Part shown: one piece after another, positions 18,797-28,871 of the stretch | Layout: every line of letters starts with the position of its first letter | How positions within the stretch are numbered: the first letter of the stretch is position 1 | NCBI GenBank assembly: GCA_963816855.1 | Contig: CAWFMA010000022.1 | Location: 62,001-126,000, forward strand | Reading direction: 5' to 3' | Length of the DNA: 64,000 nt | From: DASTFP01 sp963816855 | Lineage (GTDB): Bacteria > Verrucomicrobiota > Verrucomicrobiia > Chthoniobacterales > Terrimicrobiaceae | Program-made: the position numbers and the translations under genes | The notes under the pieces: model-generated | Seen by the model: the letters and a program-made list of their open reading frames with translations, nothing else | The model's database searches: none | Told to the model about the DNA's origin: nothing

Positions 18797-19726
18797 TCAC
18801 GTAAAAAAATAGCGTGTGAGGTGAAAGCAGACAGGTGCTGAGAAACAAAGCGAGTCGATCCGATCCATCACCCCGCCGTACCCTTGAATGAGGGTGCCGT
18901 AGTCTTTGACGCCTCGATCTCGCTTGATCGCGGACATCACTAAACCGCCGACAAAGCCCATAAGCGTAATCGCCAAGGACATGCCAACAGCCTGCCAGGT
19001 GGTGAAAGGCGTCGCCCACCAAAGGGCGGTTCCGAGCAACGTTGCCGTGGCCACCCCGCCGAGGAAACCTTCCCAAGTCTTGTTTGGGCTTACGGTCGGA
19101 GCGATCTTATGTTTTCCGAGGAGCTTTCCCCAGATGTATTGCAGCACGTCGCTCGCCTGGACCACCAGGACGAAGTAGAAGAGCAACTTTCCATTATGCC
19201 CTTCAAAACCAGGAATCTCCAAGGTCAGAAGCGCCGGGGCGTGGCTGACGCAATAAACACAAATCATTAGCGGTCCGTTCCAAGAAGTGTTCGCAATCTC
19301 CGCTCAGAACGCTACGCAACGGAACGAAAAGGAAAGCGTACACTGGAATGAAAATGGCAAAGAGCCCATACCATCCTATGGCAACGAGCCCGCGTTGGAT
19401 CGGGGTAACTACGAGGAAGAGCCAGAGCAACGTGTCATGATCGCCGCATTTGGTTGGAGTCATGGTAATAAACTCGCGAAGCGCCAGAAACGAAGTCAGT
19501 CCGAATAAAATGACCGAACCGATTCCCCCGCTCAGCATGGCAAGGAAAAAGATGGCGACCATCAGCTACCAGGCCCGCGAGCGCGCGTTGAGGTTTGCAA
19601 TCGTCTCTTGGTATCCGGCGTTGCCGGGCCGGCGTGCAAGCACCCAGCCGATCAGGCTGGCGAGGATAAGAACGCAATGACACCTCCCGACAGCAGACCA
19701 GTTTCTTTGTCGAAGATGAGGCTCAT
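18797..19726 (-). pseudogene. cdsA: Phosphatidate cytidylyltransferase (CdsA), multiply broken
   Basis: The ATG at 19726 begins MSLIFDKETGLLSGGVIAFL, then the frame shifts to LASLIGWVLARRPGNAGYQE, hits an in-frame TAG after ARSRAW, continues MVAIFFLAMLSGGIGSVILF and EFITMTPTKCGDHDTLLWL, shifts again near 19265 and finishes with VSPNKTWEGFLGGVATATLL and KDYGTLIQGYGGVMDRIDSL, the CdsA signature with its Asp residues. All parts are collinear, so this was a full-length membrane CDP-diacylglycerol synthase, now inactive through two frameshifts and a stop. It directly follows a plsC fragment. Confidence 0.88.
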
Positions 19727-19740
19727 CTGAGACGCAGACT

Positions 19741-20124
19741 TCAGGCTGCAAGGCGCGCGCGATCAAGGAAATCGGCCTTCGTTTCTCCAGATTCGAATCG
19801 AATCGGCGAGCCCACTGTGATGCTACCCACCAGCGGGACCGGTAGAATTTCGCCCTTGGGCAGGATGCGATTCAGATTCTCCAGGTAAACGGGAACGAAC
19901 TGCACCTGCGGCCGGTCTTTTGCCAGATGGAAGAGTCCTCCTTTGAACTTCTGGGGCTCCGGTCCCGGGAATCGACCACCCTCTGGAAAAATGATTAGTG
20001 AGTCGCCGGCATCCAGAGCAGCAAGCATTTCTCGCAGGGGATTATTTTCGCTCGTCACCTTGCGGCGTTCGATCAGGAGCGCGCGAAAGACGTCGTCGGC
20101 CAGCCAGCGTCTGAGGGCGCTCAC
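19741..20124 (-). pseudogene. plsC: 1-acylglycerol-3-phosphate acyltransferase (PlsC) 3' fragment
   Basis: 127 residues containing acyltransferase motif III (SLIIFPEGGRF) and motif IV (VQFVPVYLENLNRILPKGE). Motif I (HxxxxD) and the N-terminal half are absent because the gene ends abruptly at about 20130, where an ISL3 transposase fragment begins on the other strand. It sits 15 bases upstream of the broken cdsA, so this was a plsC-cdsA phospholipid operon. Confidence 0.8.
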
Positions 20125-20141
20125 GGTCCAGTAATCTTTGG

Positions 20142-20742
20142 CAGCAACCGGACGGGCTTGAGCAGCCTGAGAACATCGAAGCCGTCGTCATGGACATGAG
20201 CGCGACTTTCCAGGCGGCCTCCGAAGCCAAGATGCCTCAGGCCGAAATTGTTCATGACCGCTTCCATGTCGCCAAGAATCTCAACGAAGCCGTCGATAAG
20301 GTGCGGCACACTGAGCACCGTAAGCTCCAGGATGAAGGAGAAGAGACCCTGACGGGCAGCAAATTTCTTTTTCTCTTCGCGCCGGAAAACCTCGACGTCG
20401 AGCGGCGTGCTCGGCTGCGCGATCTGCTCAATAGGGATCTCAAAGTGGGTCGAGCCTGGATGCTTAAAGAACAGTTTCGCCATTTTTGGGAACGTGCCAA
20501 CGCACGGACAGCTCTGAGCTTCTTCGTGGAGTGGTATGCCCGAGCGGTGCGCTCTCGGCTCAAGCCAATGATCGTCGCGGCCAAGATGCTTAAGCGTCAC
20601 CTGCTCAATCTCCTTAACTATCATCATTACATGCTCACCAATGCAACCGCCGAGGGCCTCAACTCACGTATTGGGCTTTCGCTCCTTCCACAACTTCCGA
20701 ACCCGAATCCTATTTTTCCTCAGCAAACTCGATCTCAGCCCT
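20142..20742 (+). pseudogene. ISL3-family transposase fragment
   Basis: Reads IEAVVMDMSATFQAASEAKM then AEIVHDRFHVAKNLNEAVDK, the DDE core of ISL3, with TGSKFLFLFAPENLD and TNATAEGLNSRI. After SRI there is a deletion and frame change to GFRSFHNFRTRILFFLSKLD, the family C terminus. The N-terminal zinc-finger part is missing. Adjacent to the truncated plsC, it likely marks the junction that cut that gene. Confidence 0.85.
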
Positions 20743-20859
20743 GCTTAAAATCCCACGGAAAATCCGGAGGAACCCCCGAGATCTTTATGCAAAGCCTGCT
20801 GGGCTACAATGGAGAAAGTGACGTTCAAAAGGGACATCATCCGCCAATAGGTCGGCGAG

Positions 20860-21064
20860 GCGCGGCTCACTGGGTGCACATCGAGGATTTAGCGGCTGTA
20901 GCTAGCAACAACGACCCTCGCGCGATGCCTCTCGCTGAATTCATCGAAGAAACGATCACGATGGTCCTTGTGGAAGCGCCAAGCCGCTCCGTAACAATTC
21001 CCGCACCAAACGAAGGCGCGTTTTGACGGAATTCAATGACTTGATGGCACAGGTGCCTGCGTAG
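20860..21064 (+). pseudogene. Short-chain dehydrogenase (DltE-like) C-terminal remnant
   Basis: NDPRAMPLAEFIEETITMVL leads into a degraded stretch ending PAPNEGAF, then in the next frame LTEFNDLMAQVPA and a stop. This matches the end of DltE-type SDRs (DPRAMPLxEFIxETM..., NxPGPNExAFVxEFNDxM). The Rossmann part is absent. Confidence 0.55.
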
Positions 21065-21146
21065 CAGCGGTTCGTCCGGGACGCCGCTATTCGAGTTCAG
21101 GCGACTTTTCTGAACAATCTTTAAATTAAAGATAGGAAGAATCAAA

Positions 21147-21545
21147 ATGGACCATTCAAAAGCAGAAAACAATAAAGCGATTGTACTGGAGGCCTTCGAC
21201 ACTCTGTTTCAATAAGAGAGACTATACGGCAGCGGAGCGCTTCTGGTTGCCCAACTACATTCAGTACAGTGCGCAGGTTAAGCCGGACCGCGACGTCTTC
21301 AACTTGATCAAGAGCATCCCGCCCACCCTCAGGTATGAGCCCGGACTAATCGTAGCGGAGGAAGACTTTGTCATCATCCACGGCCGCTTCTCGGGCTGCC
21401 GGTCAACTGGATCGCCGCGGATATTACCCGCATGAAAGACGGAATCCTGATTGAGCACTGGGATGTCATTCAGGACGAGGCTACCGAGGAACAGTCCAAG
21501 AGCGGAAACCCGATGTTTGGAGACACGTTCCCCGACAGCGCATAA
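21147..21545 (+). pseudogene. SnoaL-like (NTF2-fold) protein with two frameshifts
   Basis: MDHSKAENNKAIVLEAFDTL is followed after a one-base shift by NKRDYTAAERFWLPNYIQYS and LRYEPGLIVAEEDFVIIHG, then after a second shift by WIAADITRMKDGILIEHWDV and SGNPMFGDTFPDSA. Together they give a normal-length SnoaL-like protein. A good AGGAAG ribosome binding site precedes the ATG at 21147. Either freshly inactivated or affected by base-call errors. Confidence 0.75.
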
Positions 21546-22330
21546 CGGCAATGGGACTTGGCCCATACTTCTTGGGCGTGAAGATATAAGCTGCCGATGA
21601 GTGACTTGCTGGTGCAGTGTAACAGTGACATCTGACTGGTGTGTGGTATGCATTTCTTCATGCCAGCATTTTTTCAGATTGAGTCCGCCGGAGCGACGTG
21701 AGTTGGGACGGATGAGCCGCAGCCAAGGCGACCGGGCCGACGAGGTTCGGAGAGCGCGTATAGACAGCGGACGTTTAACAATCATCAGTCCGCAATCTTT
21801 CGAGAAAGCGATTGAAGCTAAGCGACGCGTTGAGAAGCAACTGCTCGCGGCCGATTTTCAGTCCGTATTACAGGTAACCCTGCGCGCAGGTCGTGCGTCA
21901 ACCATCGGCGAACTCTGTTTCCCGTCAGTGATCGAACCGGAGCGGTCGATCGCTAAGCCAAAATTGAGCAGGACTTTGGGGGATCGGAGGGCGTCACCCA
22001 ATTGCATTCGCTATTCCACTCGGCGTCGCGTTCGACAACCATCAACGGTAGGCATAAGGAATTAACCTCACATTCGGTCTCGGCTTGCCGAAAAACCGGT
22101 CCAGGATGCCCGGCTCCGAGACGCGGAAATCGTTGCCTCGAAAGCCGGTCTTTACTATGATGGGTCGCCGGTGAATGTTGGCGGTCGATCCCGCGCTGAC
22201 CAGCATGCCAGCCATGTCAGCTTCCACGAGGGTGCGAATCGCATCGCTTGCATGAGAGGCCCCAGTCGTGGACAGGCTCGCCTCAAGGCCGCGCTCGCAG
22301 GCGGGGATCCGGAAGGCTGCGGGAGAACAG
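21546..22330. other. No supportable gene
   Basis: Open frames on both strands carry no family features. Probably decayed sequence. Confidence 0.45.
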
Positions 22331-22560
22331 TTGGGCTGCCAGCATTATCGAAGTGCGGCCAGGCCAGAGTGTCATTTCGACCGGTCCCTACGGCATCGTC
22401 GCCACCGAATGTTTTCGGGCGGTGTATTGATGAATCTTCGTCCTATGATGTTTTCGTCCTCAATCATGCTATTCGGTCCACGTCTTCCTGCTGGTGTAAT
22501 CCTTCATGGGGATACGCGTGTCGTGCTGGTGGTTTCCTTGGCAGCCGAAGTAGCAGTTTT
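22331..22560 (+). pseudogene. Isoprenylcysteine methyltransferase-like (ICMT/PEMT) fragment
   Basis: ENSWAASIIEVRPGQSVIST followed by GPYGIV matches the conserved helix-loop of the ICMT family (NxxAAxxIEVxxGQxVISTGPYxxVRHPMY). The RHPMY part appears in the next frame as HRMFSGGVLM. Only about 60 residues remain. Confidence 0.5.
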
Positions 22561-22746
22561 AAAATCCGCATTGCCTAAGAGAATCAGGTCAGACGGACGT
22601 GTCTGTAGGACTGGCGATGATAATTGCGCCGGGCGAAATCCTACACGAAGATGCTGAATACGAATAGCCAACGTGGGATTTCTGAGTTCTTGAGAGAGGA
22701 TGACCGTCGGCTCGGTATCATTTTGTGGCGCGCCTGGACGTAGTGG

Positions 22747-25644
22747 CTAAGCGTGCGCGGGCGATTCAAACGGCAGCCGCACATTAAATTGTGTGCCATT
22801 GGGACCCGTGCTGAAATCGATTTTTCCGTGATGACGTTCGACGACGATCCTGTGACTGATAACCAGGCCGAGTCCCGTGCCTGCGCCGTCCTTGGTTGTG
22901 AAGTAGGGCAGCGAAAAGATGTGCGGCCGGACCTCGGGCGGGATTCCACCGCCATTGTCCGCGATCTCAACGAGAAAAAACTCGCCGTCGCGGCGCGTGC
23001 GCACCTCGATGCGACCCGTCCTACCGACGGCGTAAATCGCATTGTCGATGAGGTTCGTCCAGACTTGGTTTAACTCGCCGCCGTAAGCGCAGAGACGCGG
23101 AAGCGTGCGATCAAAGTCGCGGGTGACAGTGACGTTCCTGAGCTTGTGGCCGAGGATGATCAGGGTGTTTTCGATGCCCTCGTGCACATCGATCTCCTGC
23201 CATGGCGCCTGGTCCATGAACGAATACGACTTCACCGCGCGCACCAATTGCGAGATGCGCTCCGTACTGTGTGTGATCGATTTTAACAAGTCGCGTGTGG
23301 TGAGGTTCGCTGCGAGCCACTGGATTGCGTTCCCGAGATCCTGCGCCGGCACCGTGCGCTTGACCCTTTCCAGATCGCCCTGATCGACTCGGGCGTTCAG
23401 CAAGGCCGGGGCCAGATCCCAAGCATCCGCGATTTCGTGCGAGTCGAGCCAGCGTTCGATCGCTTCCTCGCGGTCGCTTTGTTCTAAGGAATTGAGTTTC
23501 GGTTGCGATGTGGCGCAATGCACGGCCTCTTGGGACGTCGCAACCAGCTGATGCCACTGCTCCGCGCTGAGCGTTTCATTAAGCTCGCATGCGTACTTCT
23601 GAACCTTCTCTACGCTCTGGCGCAGATCGGCGGCGGCGCGGCGCGCAGCCGTCGCGGGATTGTTAAGTTCGTGGGCAAGCCCGGCCGCCATCGCGCCAAG
23701 TTGGACAAGCTTCTCGCGCTCCTGCGTATAGCCTTCCATATTGCGCAATCGCGTCGCCAGCGTCCGCATGATTTCTCTCGCCACTGTAGGTGAGGTGCGT
23801 AGCAGATCCCAGAATCCGGCGCGCGGCAGGCGAAAAAGCCGGCAGTCAGCGACCGCCCGAATGAGCACAGAATTCGGGACGCCCAGTAGAACTGGAATCT
23901 CGCCAAAGAATTCTCCCGCAACCCGCGTCGCGAGAAAAATTTCCTGTTCGCCGAAGAACTTCGTCACGCGCAACTCGCCTTCCAGCATCACATGGAAGAA
24001 GTTCGACGGATCGCCTTCGCGAAGGATTACCTCCCGTTTCGCGAAGCGGACCTCAGTTCCCCTCGAAAGACACTCGCGTTGGGAGTCGTCGAGTTGAGCG
24101 AAAAGCGGGACGTCGAAAACCGTCGCGAAGGCTCCTTCAGAAACGGCGGGCGTTTGAGGCAGGGGACGAGACCCGTTTTCTTCGAGCTGCTCCGTCAGCT
24201 CCGCCATATACGCGCGGATTGCGGCGATTGTCTCGGACCCTTCGTTTCTTTCAATCCGCCACATGGGCAGTCGCACGATGAATCGCGTCTCGCCGGCTTT
24301 CGATTCGACTTCGATCTCGCCGCCATGCCTGTTTCCCACGATGCCTTGGCTTATTGTAAGGCCGAGACCTTTTCCCGAACCGACGCCCTTTGTGGTGAAG
24401 AACGGCTCAAAGATGTGCGAAAGATTCTCCGGTGGGATGCCGGGGCCATTGTCGATGATTTCCACAACCGTCTGATTGTCATCGCGTCGGGTTTGGATAG
24501 CGATCTCACCTCCGCCATTCACCGCATCCGCTGCGTTATCGAGCAGGTTGACCCATACCTGCGCGAGTTCGCTCGGATAGCCGCGCACGTGGCCGGATTC
24601 GCTCGAAAAATTCTGGGAAACGCGAGCGTTCTTGAGCTTGTGATCCAGCACGCCGAGCGCGCTTCGGAGTTGCTCATGCACGTCAATATCCGCGGCCTCC
24701 GCGCGCTCCTGTCGCGCGATGGAACGCACGGCTTCCACCAAGCTGGCGATTCGCCCGGTGGACTGTTCTGCGTCGTCAAGCAGCGTTTGAATCTTCAGCC
24801 GCAAGGCGATCCACCGCAACGCGTCGCCGAAAGCGTCCTTTGGCAGAAGGTCGCGCAGAGAAACCAGGGCACTCATTTCCAGTCCCGCGCCCACGAGCGT
24901 GGGCGCGATTTTCCAGGCGTCCGTCACCCCTCCTTCCCGCAGCCAGGCTGAGAGCACATCCTCCGAATCGCTCTGCTCGATCGAATGATACTGCCTGCCA
25001 GCCGAAGGGTTCTTCAAAACTTCGCCCACGACTGCGATCAACCGATCCCAGTGTTCATGCTCAAGCGTGTGGTGCAACCGATGGGCGACCGATTGGATCG
25101 TCTGAATTACTTCGCCAAGCTGCACTGCGATGCGCTGTGCGGCGGAGGAGGGATTATTCAATTCATGAGCGAGGCCCGCGGACATTGTTCCGAGCGCCTC
25201 CAGCTTTTCTTGCTGTCGCGCTGAACCCTCCATGTTGCGAAGACGCGTCACCATCCCTCGGAAAATCTCACCCGAAACCGCCGGGCAGAGCCGCAACAGC
25301 TTCCAAAACGCCTCGTCCGGAAAGACGATCAGCCTACAATCGCATTCGGCGCGTGCGGACGGCACGTGAGGCCTGCCGAGTAAGAGCGGAATTTCGCCGA
25401 AAAACGCACCGGATCTGTTGCGAGCGACGACGAGTTCTTGGTCACCGTGTTTCTTCGAGACAACGATCTCTCCCTCGAGAAGAACAAAGAAATGCTCCGC
25501 GTGCTGCCCTTCCTGAAAGAGCGTTTCGCCCGCAGGAAGTAGCCATTCTTCCGTCTCCTCGATGCAAACCCTATCCTCATCCTTAAGGTTCGCAAAGAGG
25601 GGAACCTGGCGGAGCAGGTTCATCACCGTCTCGCTGTCCGTCAT
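22747..25644 (-). CDS. Tandem-duplicated cyclic-nucleotide-binding sensor histidine kinase
   Basis: 965 residues from the ATG at 25644 (the frame is open to 25782, adding 46 unlikely residues). It contains the same two-domain unit twice. Numbering from 25782: Crp-like cNMP-binding domain 1 at about 55-175 (FFGEIPLLLGRP), His206 in GLAHELNNPSSAA, N box at 412 (NLLDNAADA), G boxes DNGPGIP and GKGLGLTI; domain 2 at about 555-680 (FFGEIPVLLGVP), His704 in GLAHELNNPATAA, NLIDNAIYA near 910, DNGGGIPPE and GTGLGLVI near 970. Both modules keep all catalytic motifs. No membrane segment and no receiver domain, so it is cytosolic. Single-module relatives (cNMP plus kinase) exist in many soil bacteria; the head-to-tail doubling is unusual. 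No regulator gene is adjacent. Confidence 0.93.
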   Translation of the reverse strand: MTDSETVMNLLRQVPLFANLKDEDRVCIEETEEWLLPAGETLFQEGQHAEHFFVLLEGEIVVSKKHGDQELVVARNRSGAFFGEIPLLLGRPHVPSARAECDCRLIVFPDEAFWKLLRLCPAVSGEIFRGMVTRLRNMEGSARQQEKLEALGTMSAGLAHELNNPSSAAQRIAVQLGEVIQTIQSVAHRLHHTLEHEHWDRLIAVVGEVLKNPSAGRQYHSIEQSDSEDVLSAWLREGGVTDAWKIAPTLVGAGLEMSALVSLRDLLPKDAFGDALRWIALRLKIQTLLDDAEQSTGRIASLVEAVRSIARQERAEAADIDVHEQLRSALGVLDHKLKNARVSQNFSSESGHVRGYPSELAQVWVNLLDNAADAVNGGGEIAIQTRRDDNQTVVEIIDNGPGIPPENLSHIFEPFFTTKGVGSGKGLGLTISQGIVGNRHGGEIEVESKAGETRFIVRLPMWRIERNEGSETIAAIRAYMAELTEQLEENGSRPLPQTPAVSEGAFATVFDVPLFAQLDDSQRECLSRGTEVRFAKREVILREGDPSNFFHVMLEGELRVTKFFGEQEIFLATRVAGEFFGEIPVLLGVPNSVLIRAVADCRLFRLPRAGFWDLLRTSPTVAREIMRTLATRLRNMEGYTQEREKLVQLGAMAAGLAHELNNPATAARRAAADLRQSVEKVQKYACELNETLSAEQWHQLVATSQEAVHCATSQPKLNSLEQSDREEAIERWLDSHEIADAWDLAPALLNARVDQGDLERVKRTVPAQDLGNAIQWLAANLTTRDLLKSITHSTERISQLVRAVKSYSFMDQAPWQEIDVHEGIENTLIILGHKLRNVTVTRDFDRTLPRLCAYGGELNQVWTNLIDNAIYAVGRTGRIEVRTRRDGEFFLVEIADNGGGIPPEVRPHIFSLPYFTTKDGAGTGLGLVISHRIVVERHHGKIDFSTGPNGTQFNVRLPFESPAHA

Positions 25645-26597
25645 TTGTGCGATGGTAGTCAAAATCGATCCAGGTATTGATGCACAAGCTCGATGGCAAT
25701 AGAACCCTCGCCCACAGCAGAGGCAATGCGCTTGATCGAACCGTGACGCACGCGGCCGGCTATTTGCTTGCGGGACTGACACACCTCACCGTGAGGACTG
25801 ATGTCGCCGCGCATCACTCGAATTAGGTGACGGCGGTATTCCTCAGCTGAGTTGGAGGAAGAGCATTTTTGTCCAGTATCTTTCGAGTTCCCGCTCATAG
25901 CTCTCAAAGAACGTTACCATGCCTTCCGCTATTTGCAGTCCATACTGGTGCCTGGCCGGTAGCGAGGTTTGGCGCAAGAGCCTTTTCGGGAGTTCCTGGT
26001 TTGTCGCATCGCAGAAGACGCCGCCCGCTGCATGCCTTTTCTGGAAGTCATGAGCGAGAGGGGGCTCGGGTTTTACCGGGGCTCGTAAGTGCAGAACCAC
26101 TGCCATCTCCGTAGATATGCGGCGACAGCAGGCGTTTTCCAATCAAGGAGCGTTTGCGCAGTCGCACCAGCTCTGGAAAGCGAAGCTGCAACACGTGTTG
26201 GACATTAAATCAGATCGCCGTAACTCCGTGGCTCTGTGAGAGAACCAAAATCGGGCCTTAGAATCAAACTGCCTTGCCACTGTTCGGGGGGATCGATGCA
26301 CATAGCGGCCATTTGCGGCGGGGACGGTATTGCGGAGGCCGGGAGTTCGCGCGATGCGCCATCGCCGCACCAAGCAAAGTCGCACAGAACTGTAAAACTC
26401 GGGCGACGTGCATTCACGTGCCACTTCGCGAAGTGGAGATGATTTGCCCACTGACCCCGAGTTCTGCCCAGCCGCAAATCGAGCAAATCAGCCTGCTAAC
26501 ATTTGGGAATCCTGTTGTGGAATATTCGCAGTACCTGCTAACTGAAATATTGGCCGTATTGCTAGCTGAGGCTGGCTGCGCTCCAACCTTGCCAATC
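25645..26597. other. No supportable gene (promoter regions of kinase and hydrolase)
   Basis: A minus-strand frame at 25843-26142 could encode 99 residues with an acidic C-terminal helix (FFESYERELERYW), but has no recognisable family or ribosome site. The hydrolase frame is open upstream to 26274 without family similarity. I see nothing else. Confidence 0.4.
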
Positions 26598-27833
26598 ATG
26601 AAAACCTTGTCCAATAAGGCGCCTCACTCCCGACCTGCCAATGTAACCACTGCTGGGTTTGATCTCCGTGCCAACGGTAATCCAATGGTCATTAAGGGTA
26701 TGAATTATTCCCCTGTGCCCATCGGCGCACTGCCAGGCAACCCTCCTTACGGAGATTATTTGACTCCGGAATACATGAATGTGTGGCTCCCCGATATAGA
26801 GAGCATGCGCGCAGCGGGCGTTACCGCGATCAAACTTTACGCCGGTAATCCGGCGCTCAATGCTGGCGCGCCGGGTTCCTCGGGCAATTGGAAGCAGTTC
26901 CTTGACACCTGCTACAACGCAGGCACGAATCCCGTTTACGTGGTGATGTTGTCGTATGTTCAGGGGGATGTGATTGCGGCTGGCGGGGCCTCCTACGACC
27001 AGTATCTCAGCGACTATGAAAACCTCGTAAGCAGCACCGTAAATCATCCGGCCATTCTCGGTTATTGCGTGGGCAACGAGATTTTTGGCGGCGATGTGAC
27101 ATCGAACCCACAGTTCTGGATAAACTTTGGCGCGCTGCTCAATCGTGCGAAGCAGGCGGGTCAATCCCAGGGGGCCACGGCGTTCCTAATGACCGCCACC
27201 AACGACAATTACACCCCCACCGATGCATGGCCAGCTATCAAGCAGGGTGAGTCCTCGGGGCAGCTGAACAATCTCGATGCCTGGGGAATTAACATCTATC
27301 GCGGACCGCTTTTCGGCGGTGCCGGCAACTCAGCATTCGTGCAATACAAAGATCTGATGACCAGTCTTAATAAGACGAGGCCCCTAATTTTGGGTGAATG
27401 GGGAACGCCACACTCCACCCGCGCCATCCCCGTTTACGGTAACGACGGTAGTGGAGGGCCGCCCATTAATCTGGACACTATTCCTCAGGGTCAGATGGGA
27501 CAGGGGGAACCATTCTTTGATGCGATGCCGACCTCGGAATTCCTGGCGACTCAGTGGCAGACTATTAAGGTCAATGTCGGCGCGGGACAAGTCTGCGTGG
27601 GTGGGTTCATTTTCGAGTGGTGTGATGAATACTGGAAAGGAGCCGATGCTAATACGCAGCTCGGCGGTCCCAGCCAGGGCTTTTCGGGAGGGGCGTTTGC
27701 GGGCGGCTACTGGGACGAAGCGTGGTTCGGTATCAGCAGCGCAGTCGATCAGTCCTCGTATGGATCAGGGCAGCAGAATATCAGCAGGACGCCCTTTGCG
27801 GCGTATGCTGCTGTGCAGGCCTTCTACACTTGA
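26598..27833 (+). CDS. Glycoside hydrolase, TIM-barrel (GH2-C / GH5-like clan A)
   Basis: 411 residues from the ATG at 26598. FDLRANGNPMVIKGMNYSPV is the usual entry of clan A hydrolases that act on beta-glucan-like polysaccharides. The acid/base Glu lies in ILGYCVGNEIFGG (Asn-Glu pair) and the nucleophile Glu in RPLILGEWGTP; the C-terminal part has FIFEWCDEYWKG. No signal peptide is evident at this start; an earlier in-frame start (within 26274-26597) would not give one either, so export is unclear. Exact family (GH2, GH5, GH72-like) and substrate are not certain. Confidence 0.82.
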   Translation: MKTLSNKAPHSRPANVTTAGFDLRANGNPMVIKGMNYSPVPIGALPGNPPYGDYLTPEYMNVWLPDIESMRAAGVTAIKLYAGNPALNAGAPGSSGNWKQFLDTCYNAGTNPVYVVMLSYVQGDVIAAGGASYDQYLSDYENLVSSTVNHPAILGYCVGNEIFGGDVTSNPQFWINFGALLNRAKQAGQSQGATAFLMTATNDNYTPTDAWPAIKQGESSGQLNNLDAWGINIYRGPLFGGAGNSAFVQYKDLMTSLNKTRPLILGEWGTPHSTRAIPVYGNDGSGGPPINLDTIPQGQMGQGEPFFDAMPTSEFLATQWQTIKVNVGAGQVCVGGFIFEWCDEYWKGADANTQLGGPSQGFSGGAFAGGYWDEAWFGISSAVDQSSYGSGQQNISRTPFAAYAAVQAFYT

Positions 27834-28103
27834 ACGGCGCAGATGGGCAGCCCGCTTTACGGCCAACCCGTGCTCGGTGCGCCGATCGCCCGCAATTAAC
27901 ATCGAAATGACGCTGCGACCATGAAGGGAAAGCGGCGCTGCACGGCGCGATTTGAAGCCAGACGTGGCTTCTCCATGGTGTGGTTGAGTAACTCCACTCG
28001 CTGGCATGGTCGCTTTTGGTTGCTCTAAACCGTAGAAATCGTTTTTCTGTCTCGGGAAGGTCCACATAGCGGACAAGGGGGTTTCAAGGATTTCCACGGG
28101 GAT

Positions 28104-28119
28104 GCCTCAAGTAATCCGC
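28104..28119 (+). repeat. 16-bp direct repeat, copy 1
   Basis: GCCTCAAGTAATCCGC, identical to the copy at 28190-28205. May mark a small duplication or a recombination site. Confidence 0.6.
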
Positions 28120-28189
28120 CAGCCACATGCGTAAGACCTGCGTCACGAAGACGTCTGGGCCAGCCCCTGCTCGGCGAGCGTAAGCCCGC

Positions 28190-28205
28190 GCCTCAAGTAA
28201 TCCGC
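28190..28205 (+). repeat. 16-bp direct repeat, copy 2
   Basis: Identical to 28104-28119; the 70 bases between show no gene. Confidence 0.6.
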
Positions 28206-28538
28206 ATTGGTGTGAGAGGGGTTGGAAATGGTCGGCTTTTAATTGCCCGGTTTGATTTTCTTACCGAGACTGCGGTTCCTTCAGGCGAGCAGACGCGACG
28301 CGGGCATTTTGTTGAGCAGAAGCGCCCCCACGGCACCTTTTTCCAGAATCGCTGGCGGCAATGTTCGCAGTGTGAGAATACGCATCGACTTTGTTTTCTG
28401 TCGGCTTTGTCCCGATAGACTTCGCGCCATATGTTTTTAGCTATTCATTTTTGGCCTTCTGTTGCGCAGTGGAGTGTCCCTTACCTTCCTACTCGCCTCC
28501 GAGCCATCCTGCGTGATAGGGTTACGCAAGGCGAGGCC

Positions 28539-28826
28539 TTACCGGCGGCGTATCTGACGGCTTCTCGCTTCTTCATAGGCATAAGCAACGCGTCTCGGAG
28601 CGCCTTTCGCTCGGAATATCGCTTCGAGATCGTCCTGAATCCATTGCTTACGTTCCTCGGGTGTCAGGCCGAATGGGATGCGGACACGCTGCGCTTCAGT
28701 CGGTGTATAGGGCAGCCCGGGCACAAGGACGCCGGGTGGCGGCGGGTTATTGTCTCGGTCTTACTGCTCCGTCGATTCCGGTTGTTTGGAGCGCATGTCT
28801 TGCTCTGTCTCCGCCCGGTTGTCCAT
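28539..28826 (-). pseudogene. Small protein gene with in-frame stop
   Basis: From an ATG at 28826 the frame reads MDNRAETEQDMRSKQPESTE, a TAA at codon 22, and then in the same frame GVLVPGLPYTPTEAQRVRIP and FGLTPEERKQWIQDDLEAIF. The second part is hydrophilic, helical and has a plausible coding composition; it could also be translated alone from a GTG at 28724 (61 residues). Family unknown. Confidence 0.35.
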
Positions 28827-28871
28827 ACATCCTGTAACGAGACCTTATCTCGCTTTCCCTCGGAGAAATGA

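Larger units (their letters stand above)
27834..28538. other. No supportable gene; holds a 16-bp direct repeat
   Basis: No family recognised. On the minus strand near 28085-28200 short coding-like pieces (NADYLRRGLTLAEQGL; TQVLRMWLADYLRHPRGN) suggest a decayed gene that I cannot name. Confidence 0.4.

Noticed and set aside
23992..25586. Plus-strand frames opposite the sensor kinase
   Set aside because: Shadows of the kinase; low-complexity composition and no family features.
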